Assembly: GCA_900754795.1 (NCBI GenBank) | Contig: CAAEEA010000077.1 | Coordinates: 1-13,089, forward strand | DNA: 13,089 bases | Direction: 5' to 3' | Source of the DNA: Clostridia bacterium | Lineage (GTDB): Bacteria; Bacillota; Clostridia; Peptostreptococcales; Anaerovoracaceae | In this document: piece after piece, positions 1-6,468 of the stretch | How positions within the stretch are numbered: the first letter of the stretch is position 1 | How the letters are laid out: the number at the start of each line of letters is the position of its first letter | The notes under the pieces: model-generated | Databases searched by the model: none | The model's input: only the letters and a program-made list of their open reading frames with translations | Told to the model about the DNA's origin: nothing | Made by a program: the position numbers and the translations under genes

Positions 1-6
1 GAGTGT

Positions 7-83
7 GGCGGTGTAGCTTAGTTGGCTAGAGCGTCCGGTTCATACCCGGAAGGTCGGTGGTTCGACTCCACTCGCCGCTACCA
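7..83 (+). tRNA. tRNA-Met (CAT), elongator
   Basis: This is a full cloverleaf. The 7-bp acceptor stem pairs 7-13 with 73-79 (terminal G-U pair), the anticodon stem pairs 34-38 with 46-50, the CAT anticodon is at 41-43, and discriminator A80 is followed by an encoded CCA at 81-83. It lacks the three consecutive G-C pairs in the anticodon stem and the unpaired 1-72 position expected of an initiator tRNA, so elongator Met is preferred. A lysidine-modified Ile2 tRNA is the alternative but fits less well. It is the first of six tRNAs in the cluster; an upstream member outside the window is possible. Confidence 0.93.
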
Positions 84-104
84 TTTTTTATTGAAGCCAT
101 ATTC

Positions 105-180
105 GGGCGCTTAGCTCAGCTGGGAGAGCATCTGCCTTACAAGCAGAGGGTCATAGGTTCGAGCCCTATAGCGCCCACCA
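105..180 (+). tRNA. tRNA-Val (TAC)
   Basis: The acceptor stem pairs 105-111 with 170-176 perfectly. The anticodon stem pairs 131-135 with 143-147, and the TAC anticodon at 138-140 reads Val GTN codons. Discriminator A177 is followed by CCA at 178-180. A 21-nt spacer separates it from tRNA-Met and only 5 nt separate it from tRNA-Asp, consistent with one polycistronic precursor. Confidence 0.96.
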
Positions 181-185
181 TTTGC

Positions 186-262
186 GGCCTGGTAGTTCAG
201 TTGGTTAGAATGCCAGCCTGTCACGCTGGAGGTCGACGGTTCGAGCCCGTTCCAGGTCGCCA
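186..262 (+). tRNA. tRNA-Asp (GTC)
   Basis: The acceptor stem pairs 186-192 with 252-258. The anticodon stem pairs 213-217 with 225-229, with GTC at 220-222. Discriminator G259, normal for tRNA-Asp, is followed by CCA at 260-262. It is the third tRNA of the cluster. Confidence 0.96.
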
Positions 263-296
263 ATTTTGAGCCATATTCTATTTGCCGGTAAGATAT

Positions 297-373
297 GGTG
301 GGTATCGTCAAGCGGTTAAGACACAGGATTGTGGCTCCTGTATGCGTGGGTTCGAATCCCACTACCCACCCCA
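297..373 (+). tRNA. tRNA-His (GTG)
   Basis: The acceptor stem pairs 298-304 with 363-369. The extra 5' base G297 (G-1) faces discriminator C370, the identity pair recognised by bacterial histidyl-tRNA synthetase. The anticodon GTG is at 331-333 and CCA is encoded at 371-373. The spacer before it shares the 9-mer GCCATATTC with the Met-Val spacer. Confidence 0.96.
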
Positions 374-388
374 TATGTTCAACGTCGT

Positions 389-463
389 TGGGGTATCGCC
401 AAGCGGTAAGGCAACGGATTCTGATTCCGTCATTCGCAGGTTCGAATCCTGCTACCCTAGCCA
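389..463 (+). tRNA. tRNA-Gln (CTG)
   Basis: The acceptor stem pairs 389-395 with 453-459 and starts with the weak U1-A72 pair characteristic of tRNA-Gln. The anticodon stem pairs 414-418 with 426-430 and CTG is at 421-423. Discriminator G460 is followed by CCA at 461-463. The CTG anticodon reads CAG, so a TTG-anticodon tRNA-Gln for CAA should exist elsewhere in the genome. Confidence 0.95.
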
Positions 464-469
464 ATTTTT

Positions 470-494
470 CCGAATAGCCCTGTGGGCTTTTCGG
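470..494 (+). other. Hairpin filling the Gln-Cys tRNA spacer
   Basis: Bases 470-474 pair with 490-494 and 476-480 pair with 484-488, interrupted by one T-T mismatch (475/489) and closed by a TGT loop. The helix ends exactly one base before the first base of tRNA-Cys. It resembles a weak terminator without a proper U-tract after the stem, so a precursor-processing or spacing role is more likely than termination. This role is inferred from structure only. Confidence 0.45.
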
Positions 495-569
<75 letters not shown>

Positions 570-580
570 TTGAATTTAAA

Positions 581-610
581 AGGACTGCTGTATGTCAGCA
601 GTTCTTTTTT
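581..610 (+). terminator. Intrinsic terminator of the tRNA operon
   Basis: A 10-bp stem (581-590 with 596-605, one G-U pair) has a 5-nt loop and is followed by a run of T through 610. It lies directly downstream of tRNA-Cys and upstream of the transglycosylase gene, so it should end the tRNA transcript and insulate the protein gene. Confidence 0.9.
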
Positions 611-677
611 CATGTATATTTTTCTGCTTTTTTACCTACGCTTATATATATGTCATTGTAAAGACAGAGAGGTAAAA

Positions 678-1211
678 ATGTTTTCGGATAAGATAAGATA
701 TAAAAAAATACTGGCAGGTCTTCTGGCGGCTGTGTCCGCTGTCTGTCCGGCCGCCGAAAGCAAGACCCGGAGCATGTATTACGATGTGCCTCTGAGCGCT
801 GAGGTGCAGGAGGAGATAAGACAGATATGCGATTCCAGGGAAGTGGATATGACTCTTGTGCTGGCCATGATAGAAAAAGAATCGGACTTTGAGACAGACG
901 CCGTGGGAGACGGTCAGGAAAGCTACGGCCTGATGCAGATACAACCGAGGTGGCACCTGAACCGGATGGAAAAACTGGGAGTGACAGATCTGCTTGATCC
1001 GGGGCAGAATGTTTCGGTGGGAGTTGATATTGTGGCGGAGCTTTCTTCAAAAGACAAGGGACAGGCGTGGACTTTAATGGCCTATAACGGCGGAGAAAGT
1101 CTGGCGGACAGAAATCTCCGGGAGGGAAAAGTAAGTGAATACGCCCTTTCGGTCATGAATATCCAAAAGGAAATTGAAGAAACACAGGGAGGCGGCCGGT
1201 ATGACAGATAA
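678..1211 (+). CDS. Small secreted lytic transglycosylase (SLT family)
   Basis: This is a 177-residue murein lytic transglycosylase of the Slt/MltE-like lysozyme fold, expected to cleave the MurNAc-GlcNAc bond outside the membrane and leave 1,6-anhydro ends. Residues 1-25 look like a signal peptide or N-terminal anchor: a basic start followed by a hydrophobic stretch. The catalytic motif ESxF is at E68-F71, the GLMQI motif at 84-88 and the AYNGG motif at 135-139, in the correct order and spacing. The frame is open upstream to 558, but ATG 678 is preferred because AGAGAGG lies just before it and the upstream part would run through the tRNA terminator. The protein is short for the family and has only the catalytic domain, with no LysM or SH3 module. 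Its 3' end overlaps a possible micro-ORF by 11 nt. Confidence 0.9.
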   Translation: MFSDKIRYKKILAGLLAAVSAVCPAAESKTRSMYYDVPLSAEVQEEIRQICDSREVDMTLVLAMIEKESDFETDAVGDGQESYGLMQIQPRWHLNRMEKLGVTDLLDPGQNVSVGVDIVAELSSKDKGQAWTLMAYNGGESLADRNLREGKVSEYALSVMNIQKEIEETQGGGRYDR

Positions 1212-1302
1212 GACGGACAGAACTCCGCAGAACCGGGAGAAAAAAGAAAATTATGAATTTCCGGGAGAAAACAGGGGATATGATTATGAAGATTGTCTGT
1301 AA
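1201..1302 (+). CDS. Possible 33-residue micro-ORF, function unknown
   Basis: This ORF starts at ATG 1201, overlaps the last 11 nt of the transglycosylase gene in another frame, and ends at TAA 1300-1302. A strong ribosome binding site, AGGGAGG, lies at 1186-1192, 8 nt before the ATG, inside the transglycosylase coding sequence. The product is very hydrophilic, rich in Glu, Asp, Lys and Arg, has no membrane segment, and ends in Asp-Cys-Leu with a single Cys. The overlap would allow translational coupling to the transglycosylase. I do not recognise a family. The ribosome binding site may be a chance feature of a Gly-rich C-terminus, so the call is tentative. Confidence 0.42.
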   Translation: MTDKTDRTPQNREKKENYEFPGENRGYDYEDCL

Positions 1303-1340
1303 GAAATAACACAAAAAATCATCATGTTTACAAAAAACTC

Positions 1341-1369
1341 TTTCCCTTTCATCAAGATTGTAATATAAT
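1341..1369 (+). promoter_or_regulatory. Candidate promoter of the nucleoside importer operon
   Basis: A perfect TATAAT -10 box is at 1364-1369. A poor -35 candidate, TTTCCC at 1341-1346, sits 17 bp upstream, and the surroundings are AT-rich. Transcription would start near 1376, leaving a leader of about 45 nt before the lipoprotein ATG. The weak -35 suggests that an activator or an additional element contributes. Confidence 0.5.
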
Positions 1370-1383
1370 TTACATGAAAATAT

Positions 1384-1401
1384 CGTACAAGCATTCGTAC
1401 A
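1384..1401 (+). repeat. Direct repeat pair CGTACAA, possible operator
   Basis: The heptamer CGTACAA occurs at 1384-1390 and again at 1395-1401, 11 bp apart start to start, which is about one helical turn. It lies just downstream of the expected transcription start and upstream of the AGGAGGG ribosome binding site of the binding-protein gene. Two same-face half-sites at this position would suit a repressor, but the regulator is unknown. Confidence 0.4.
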
Positions 1402-1421
1402 ATCACTTAGGAGGGAAAAGA

Positions 1422-2510
1422 ATGAAGAAATTACTTTCAGTATTACTGATTCTTGTAATGGTATTCGCTTTTGCCGCATGCGGAAACAGCGAAGAAGGTA
1501 TTCCTGATACCATGGAATCAGAAGACGGAACTTATCAGGTAGCTTTCGTTACTGACGTTGGCCAGCTCAATGACGGATCTTTCAACCAGTTCACCTGGAA
1601 CGGAGTTAAGACTTATGCCAGCGAAAACGGCCTTTCCTACAAATACTATCAGCCTGCTAACGGCAACGCCGCTACAGACGCTGACAGACTTCAGGCCATG
1701 ACTGACGCGGCAGAAGCCGGTGCGGAAGTTATCGTAGCTGCCGGATTCCTCCAGCAGCCTGCTCTTGAAAAAGCGGCCGCTGCTTATCCTGACGTACACT
1801 TTATCTTCATTGACGGTTCCATCGAAGGCGTTGACAACATCGCTTCCGTAATCTACAAAGAAGAACAGGCCGGATACCTTGCCGGATATGCTGCCGCGAT
1901 GAACGGCTATAAGAGCATCGGATTCTCCGGCGGCGGCGGCGGATCAAACCCTGCCTGCATCAGATACGGATACGGATTCGTTCAGGGTGTTGAAGACGGA
2001 GCCGCGGCAGCGGGAACAGACGTTGAAATGAGATACAGCTGGGAGTACGGTTCACAGTTCTCACCGTCTCAGGACCTTCAGGCCATGCTCAGCGGATGGT
2101 ATCAGGCCGGAACTGAAGTTATCTTCATGTGCGGCGGCAGCATGTTCAATTCCGGAACAGCGGCAGCCGGCGCTAACGACGGAGCTATTATCGGCGTTGA
2201 CGTTGACCAGTCCGGACAGTCTGATACTGTAGTTACTTCAGCCATGAAGGATCTTGCAGGATCAACCATGGACGTTATCGGAGCTCATTACGGCGGTAAC
2301 TGGGCTGATTTCGGCGGCAAGATCACCACTTTCGGAGCTGAAGAAGACAGAGTAGGTCTGCCTACCGACACCTGGTCACTGGAAAACTGGACTGTTGACG
2401 ATTACAATGCCCTGTTTGAGCAGGTTAAGAGCGGCGAAGTTAAGATCTCCAACGAAGAAGTTGCGGATCCAAGCACTCTTGACTGGGAGCACATCACTTT
2501 CGTTGAGTAG
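1422..2510 (+). CDS. nupN: BMP-family nucleoside-binding lipoprotein (NupN/YufN-like)
   Basis: This 362-residue protein is the substrate-binding lipoprotein of a nucleoside ABC importer (BMP/Med/PnrA family). The N-terminus has a Lys-Lys start, a hydrophobic core and a lipobox ending at Cys20 (Ala-Ala-Cys), so it should be lipid-anchored on the outer face of the membrane. Family marks include the N-terminal Gly-Gln-Leu-Asn-Asp-Gly-Ser-Phe-Asn stretch near residue 46 and the IASVIYKEEQAGYLAGY region of the family fold. ATG 1422 is chosen over upstream in-frame starts because AGGAGGG lies immediately before it and the signal peptide begins there. Codon choice differs sharply from the neighbours: all 17 Ile codons are ATC or ATT and none is ATA, the mark of a very highly expressed gene. 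Nucleoside specificity is inferred from the family and operon; the exact ligand is unknown. Confidence 0.93.
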   Translation: MKKLLSVLLILVMVFAFAACGNSEEGIPDTMESEDGTYQVAFVTDVGQLNDGSFNQFTWNGVKTYASENGLSYKYYQPANGNAATDADRLQAMTDAAEAGAEVIVAAGFLQQPALEKAAAAYPDVHFIFIDGSIEGVDNIASVIYKEEQAGYLAGYAAAMNGYKSIGFSGGGGGSNPACIRYGYGFVQGVEDGAAAAGTDVEMRYSWEYGSQFSPSQDLQAMLSGWYQAGTEVIFMCGGSMFNSGTAAAGANDGAIIGVDVDQSGQSDTVVTSAMKDLAGSTMDVIGAHYGGNWADFGGKITTFGAEEDRVGLPTDTWSLENWTVDDYNALFEQVKSGEVKISNEEVADPSTLDWEHITFVE

Positions 2511-2556
2511 TATCAGCAGAAACGTAATAACTTATTAAGACTTGCTGAAACAGCAT

Positions 2557-2587
2557 AAAAAGGGGGAATTTTATGTTCCCCCTTTTT
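2557..2587 (+). terminator. Intercistronic intrinsic terminator/attenuator
   Basis: A perfect 12-bp stem pairs 2557-2568 (A5, G5, A2) with 2576-2587 (T2, C5, T5) around a 7-nt loop. The descending arm ends in T5, so it has the form of an intrinsic terminator. It lies between the lipoprotein gene and its ATPase gene. Partial read-through, or 3'-end protection of a monocistronic lipoprotein mRNA, would yield excess binding protein, a common arrangement in ABC importers. Confidence 0.85.
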
Positions 2588-2612
2588 GCAGGTTATAAGG
2601 ACAAGGTAAACG

Positions 2613-4151
2613 ATGATGTCAGAATATGTAATCGAAATGAAAAACATAAGGAAAGAGTTTCCGGGTATTGTCGCTAATGATGACATAACTCTCCAGCTCA
2701 AAAAAGGAGAGATACATGCCCTCCTGGGTGAAAACGGAGCCGGAAAATCGACCCTTATGAGCGTGCTTTTCGGGCTGTATCAGCCTGAAAAAGGAACAAT
2801 ATACAAAAACGGCGAAAAGGTGGATATAAAGGATCCCAACGATGCCACGTCCCTGGGTATAGGAATGGTTCATCAGCATTTTAAGCTGATAGAAGTGTTC
2901 ACCGTACTGGATAACATCATTCTCGGGGCAGAAACTACAAAGATGGGTTTTCTGCAAAAAAAAGAGGCGAGAAAAAAAGTTAAAGAACTTTCAGAAAAAT
3001 ACGGACTGAAAGTTGATATGGACGCCAAGGTTGAAGATATAACCGTAGGTATGCAGCAGCGTGTGGAGATACTGAAAATGCTCTACAGAGACAATGAGAT
3101 CCTGATCTTTGACGAGCCTACGGCTGTACTTACTCCACAGGAAATTGACGAACTCATGGAAATAATGAGAGGTTTTGCCAGAGAAGGCAAATCCATCTTG
3201 TTCATAACTCATAAATTAAATGAGATCATGGCGGTTTCAGACCGCGTGACCGTACTTCACAAGGGAAAGTGCATAGGCACCGTAAACACAAAAGATGTGA
3301 CAAAGCAGGAACTTTCGACCATGATGGTCGGACGTCCCGTGCAGCTTGAGATAAACAAGACCAAAGCTCAGCCCGCTGAGGTGGTCTTAGAAGTGAAAGA
3401 TTTCAGGGTGCCGTCTAAAATACATAAAAACGACGCCGTAAAGGGCGTGTCATTTAATGTCAGAAAAGGAGAGATTCTCTGTATCGCGGGTATCGAGGGC
3501 AACGGCCAGACGGAACTGATACAGGGACTGACAGGTCTTGAGAAATCTTCAGGAGGCGCGATACATCTGTGCGGAAAAGATATCTCAAACGCGGACATCA
3601 AACAGAGGAGTATGGCAGGTATGAGCCATATACCGGAGGACAGGCATAAACACGGACTTATCCTTGATTTTACTCTTGAAGAGAATCTTGTACTCCAGAA
3701 ATTCAGAGAAAAACAGTTCCAGAATCACGGATTTATCAAATTCGACGAAGTAAGAAAATATGCTGACCGTCTCATAGAAGAATATGATGTCCGTTCAGGA
3801 CAGGGAGCGGTTACGACGGCAAGAAGCATGTCGGGCGGAAATCAGCAAAAGGCCATAATTGCCAGGGAGCTTGACAGAGATGAGCCTCTCATCATAGCCG
3901 TACAGCCGACCAGAGGACTGGATGTTGGAGCCATAGAGCATATCCACAGTCAGCTCGTGGCAGAGCGCGACAAAGGCAAGGCTATACTGCTTGTATCTCT
4001 GGAACTTGACGAAGTGCTCAGCCTTTCCGACAGGATACTCGTAATGTACGAGGGAGAAATAGTCGGAGAACTTGATCCTGTCAAAACCGACGCTCAGGAG
4101 CTGGGACTTTACATGTCGGGAGCAAAACGACAGGAAAAGGAGGTGGAGTAG
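2613..4151 (+). CDS. nupO: Nucleoside ABC importer ATPase, two NBDs (NupO/YufO-like)
   Basis: This 512-residue cytoplasmic ATP-binding subunit has two fused nucleotide-binding domains, as in sugar and nucleoside (CUT2-like) importers. In NBD1 the Walker A motif is GENGAGKS at 39-46, the signature region is degenerate (VGMQQR, 145-150), and Walker B ends in D167-E168-P-T. In NBD2 the Walker A is degenerate (GIEGNGQT, lacking the Lys), the signature is intact (SGGNQQ, 407-412), and the Walker B region reads VQPTRGLD at 430-437 without the Asp-Glu pair. This complementary asymmetry, one good catalytic site made from NBD1 Walker motifs and the NBD2 signature, is usual for the YufO family and not a sign of decay. 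AAGG/ACAAGG precedes ATG 2613 by 6 nt; ATG 2616 is an equally possible start. The first permease gene follows with no gap. Confidence 0.95.
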   Translation: MMSEYVIEMKNIRKEFPGIVANDDITLQLKKGEIHALLGENGAGKSTLMSVLFGLYQPEKGTIYKNGEKVDIKDPNDATSLGIGMVHQHFKLIEVFTVLDNIILGAETTKMGFLQKKEARKKVKELSEKYGLKVDMDAKVEDITVGMQQRVEILKMLYRDNEILIFDEPTAVLTPQEIDELMEIMRGFAREGKSILFITHKLNEIMAVSDRVTVLHKGKCIGTVNTKDVTKQELSTMMVGRPVQLEINKTKAQPAEVVLEVKDFRVPSKIHKNDAVKGVSFNVRKGEILCIAGIEGNGQTELIQGLTGLEKSSGGAIHLCGKDISNADIKQRSMAGMSHIPEDRHKHGLILDFTLEENLVLQKFREKQFQNHGFIKFDEVRKYADRLIEEYDVRSGQGAVTTARSMSGGNQQKAIIARELDRDEPLIIAVQPTRGLDVGAIEHIHSQLVAERDKGKAILLVSLELDEVLSLSDRILVMYEGEIVGELDPVKTDAQELGLYMSGAKRQEKEVE

Positions 4152-5399
4152 ATGTACAGACTCGATCCAGATACGGGTAAACAGAAGTTTTTTGCCAAGG
4201 ACGGAACTAAGAGCGTCATTTCTGCTATCATTTCCATCCTCATCGGAATGTTTGTCGGAACACTGATAATCATATTTGTGGGTCTGTCGAGAGACAACAT
4301 CTCCACAGAAGGTATAGTCGAGGGTATTAAACTGGTATTTTTCGGCATATTCAGTACCGGACGGGAAGCCGGTGAGCTTACTTTCGGTTTTGACCAGGTA
4401 AACATAGGAAACATGCTTTTCAGAGCCACGCCTCTGATTATGACGGGTCTTTCCGTAGCGGTGGCTTTCAAGACGGGACTGTTCAATATCGGCGCGCCGG
4501 GTCAGTACCTGATGGGTACCACGGCAAGCCTGTACATAGCTCTGACGATTCCTACAGACGTCATGCCTGCATGGCTGATATGGATCATCGCTTTCCTGCT
4601 CGGAATGTTAGCCGGAGCTCTGTGGGGAGCGATACCGGGCATACTGAACGCCTATCTGAACATAAACGTTGTAATAACCTGTATTATGACCAACTGGATA
4701 GCAGCCAACCTGGTGACATGGTTCTTTGATTCAATGGAATACCTGAAGAACAGTGAAGAAGGCGGCAAGGTGGGATATATCAAGCCAACCGCGGCCAATG
4801 GAGTTGAGACGGCGGATTTTGGACTGGACAAGCTCTTTGCCGGGTCTCAGGTAAACGGAGGTATACTGATAGCTGTTCTGATGGCTGTCATCGTATATAT
4901 AATAATGAGCAAGACGACTCTCGGCTATCAGCTTAAAGCCTGCGGAAGCAACAGACACGCGGCAAGATATGCCGGCATCAATGACAAGATGAGCATAATC
5001 TCGTCCATGGCCATAGCAGGAGCTCTGGCTGCCGCGGGAGGTTCCCTGTATTATCTGTCGGGCAATACAGAATTCTTCTGGTCAACATATCAGTCGCTGC
5101 CTGATGAGGGATTCAACGGTATCCCGGTAGCTCTGCTGGCTTCTAACAATCCTGTCGGCGTTATATTTACCGGTATATTCATGTCGATGCTGAACGTAGC
5201 GGGAACAGAGCTCAGAACGCTGACGGCATACAACGAATATATAACGGATATAATAATTGCTTCCATAGTATATCTGAGCGCCTTTGCCATGATAATTAAA
5301 ATGTTCATTGACAACAGAGGTAAGAAGAAAAAGGAAAAGGCTGCTGAAGAAGCCGGCGCGCAGGCGGCGCGGGAGGTACAGGAAGGAGGAAACGACTAA
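4152..5399 (+). CDS. nupP: Nucleoside ABC importer permease 1 (NupP/YufP-like)
   Basis: This 415-residue integral membrane permease belongs to the BPD_transp_2 family (branched-chain amino acid/ribose/nucleoside importers). About nine hydrophobic segments are visible, the first at roughly residues 15-39 and the last at roughly 375-395. The conserved FNIGAPGQYLMG stretch follows the second segment and matches the related motif in the second permease. A long soluble loop (about residues 195-235) is followed by more helices, and the C-terminus is a charged Lys/Glu/Ala-rich cytoplasmic tail of about 30 residues. The ATG follows the ATPase stop directly and GGAGGT lies within the ATPase 3' end, so translation is coupled. 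Together with permease 2 it should form the heterodimeric channel. Confidence 0.94.
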   Translation: MYRLDPDTGKQKFFAKDGTKSVISAIISILIGMFVGTLIIIFVGLSRDNISTEGIVEGIKLVFFGIFSTGREAGELTFGFDQVNIGNMLFRATPLIMTGLSVAVAFKTGLFNIGAPGQYLMGTTASLYIALTIPTDVMPAWLIWIIAFLLGMLAGALWGAIPGILNAYLNINVVITCIMTNWIAANLVTWFFDSMEYLKNSEEGGKVGYIKPTAANGVETADFGLDKLFAGSQVNGGILIAVLMAVIVYIIMSKTTLGYQLKACGSNRHAARYAGINDKMSIISSMAIAGALAAAGGSLYYLSGNTEFFWSTYQSLPDEGFNGIPVALLASNNPVGVIFTGIFMSMLNVAGTELRTLTAYNEYITDIIIASIVYLSAFAMIIKMFIDNRGKKKKEKAAEEAGAQAAREVQEGGND

Positions 5400-6409
5400 T
5401 GGTATTTTTGATCCAACAGACTCTGTTATACGCGATTCCTCTGATGATAGTCGCCCTGGCGGGTATATTCGCCGAGCGAAGCGGCGTTATAAACCTTGCT
5501 CTTGAAGGTATAATGATTTTCGGAGCCTTTATAGGAGTTCTGTTTATCAGGATAATGCAGGAGAATAACGTGTTCATTCAGGAACAGGGACAGATTCTCA
5601 TGATACTGGCGCTGATAGTTTCGGCAATTCTCGGCGCAATCTTTTCGCTGCTCCTGTCATTTTCGGCCATCAATCTCAAAGCTGACCAGACCATCGGCGG
5701 TACCGCTCTGAACATGCTGGCTCCGGCGATCGTACTGTTCTTTATCAGCATGATAGCTCAGCAGACAGCTCTCGGAATGGCCATGGGAGACGCTTCGAGC
5801 TGGTTTATGATTAAGCCGAGCACTTTCGGACTGGAAAATGACCACGATTTTGGATTCATCGGGAATCTGCTAATAAACAGAGTATATCTGACTACGTATA
5901 TATGCGTTGCGATCTTCATAGTGCTTTCCGTAATACTCTACAAGACCAGATTCGGTCTCAGGCTGAGAGCCTGCGGTGAAAATCCTCAGGCAGCGGACTC
6001 GCTTGGTATCAATGTATATAAGATGAGATACGCCGGCGTTACTATTTCGGGCGCTTTGGCCGGTATAGGAGGATTTACATATGCTCTTACCACGGCTAAC
6101 TGCGCTTCCACCGGCGAAGTTGCGGGTTACGGATTCCTGGCGCTGGCCGTTATGATATTCGGTAACTGGACTCCGCTCAATGTAGCGGCCGGAGCGCTTA
6201 TATTCGGTCTTTTCAAGTGTATAGCGGCAACTTACGCTACAATAGACATCAACGGAGACGGGGTCTATATGCTGGCTGAAATAGGCATCAGCCCTTATGT
6301 TTACAGACTGCTGCCTTATCTGATAACGCTTATCGTGCTGGCGTTTACATCGAAAAAATCACGGGTACCTAAAGCAGAGGGTATACCTTACGACAAAGGA
6401 CAGAGATAA
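5399..6409 (+). CDS. nupQ: Nucleoside ABC importer permease 2 (NupQ/YufQ-like)
   Basis: This 336-residue permease is homologous to the preceding one. It starts with hydrophobic segments and carries the family hallmark GVINLALEGIMIFGA near residues 29-43, followed by about eight further membrane segments and a short basic tail. The start codon overlaps the stop of permease 1 by one base (TAATG), and GGAGGA lies just upstream, giving tight coupling and equal stoichiometry. It completes the binding protein-ATPase-permease-permease set typical of Bacillota guanosine/nucleoside importers. The hairpin 13 nt after its stop probably marks the end of the importer mRNA or a processing point. Confidence 0.94.
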   Translation: MVFLIQQTLLYAIPLMIVALAGIFAERSGVINLALEGIMIFGAFIGVLFIRIMQENNVFIQEQGQILMILALIVSAILGAIFSLLLSFSAINLKADQTIGGTALNMLAPAIVLFFISMIAQQTALGMAMGDASSWFMIKPSTFGLENDHDFGFIGNLLINRVYLTTYICVAIFIVLSVILYKTRFGLRLRACGENPQAADSLGINVYKMRYAGVTISGALAGIGGFTYALTTANCASTGEVAGYGFLALAVMIFGNWTPLNVAAGALIFGLFKCIAATYATIDINGDGVYMLAEIGISPYVYRLLPYLITLIVLAFTSKKSRVPKAEGIPYDKGQR

Positions 6410-6421
6410 AAGAAATTCACA

Positions 6422-6450
6422 GGGAGCGCGGCGCATAAAACCGCGCTCTC
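6422..6450 (+). other. GC-rich hairpin after the importer operon
   Basis: A 10-bp stem pairs 6422-6431 with 6441-6450 (one G-U pair) around a 9-nt loop. It is very GC-rich, but no T-run follows, so it is not a standard intrinsic terminator. It lies between nupQ and the AGGAGG at 6459-6464 that serves ygiQ. It could block 3' exonucleases or terminate inefficiently. No separate ygiQ promoter is obvious in this 59-nt gap, so some read-through into ygiQ is likely. Confidence 0.55.
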
Positions 6451-6468
6451 ATACTGTCAGGAGGATAT

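Noticed and set aside
611..677. Promoter of the transglycosylase gene (TATATA at 643-648)
   Set aside because: The TA-rich stretch lacks a credible -35 element at 16-18 bp, so I do not list it although some promoter must exist here.
1303..1421. Purine riboswitch upstream of the nucleoside importer
   Set aside because: The leader after the -10 box is only about 45 nt, and the conserved purine-aptamer core and three-way junction are absent.
2613..4151. Degenerate second-domain Walker motifs as a sign of pseudogenisation
   Set aside because: The asymmetric pattern with intact NBD1 Walker motifs and NBD2 signature is normal for YufO-type importer ATPases.
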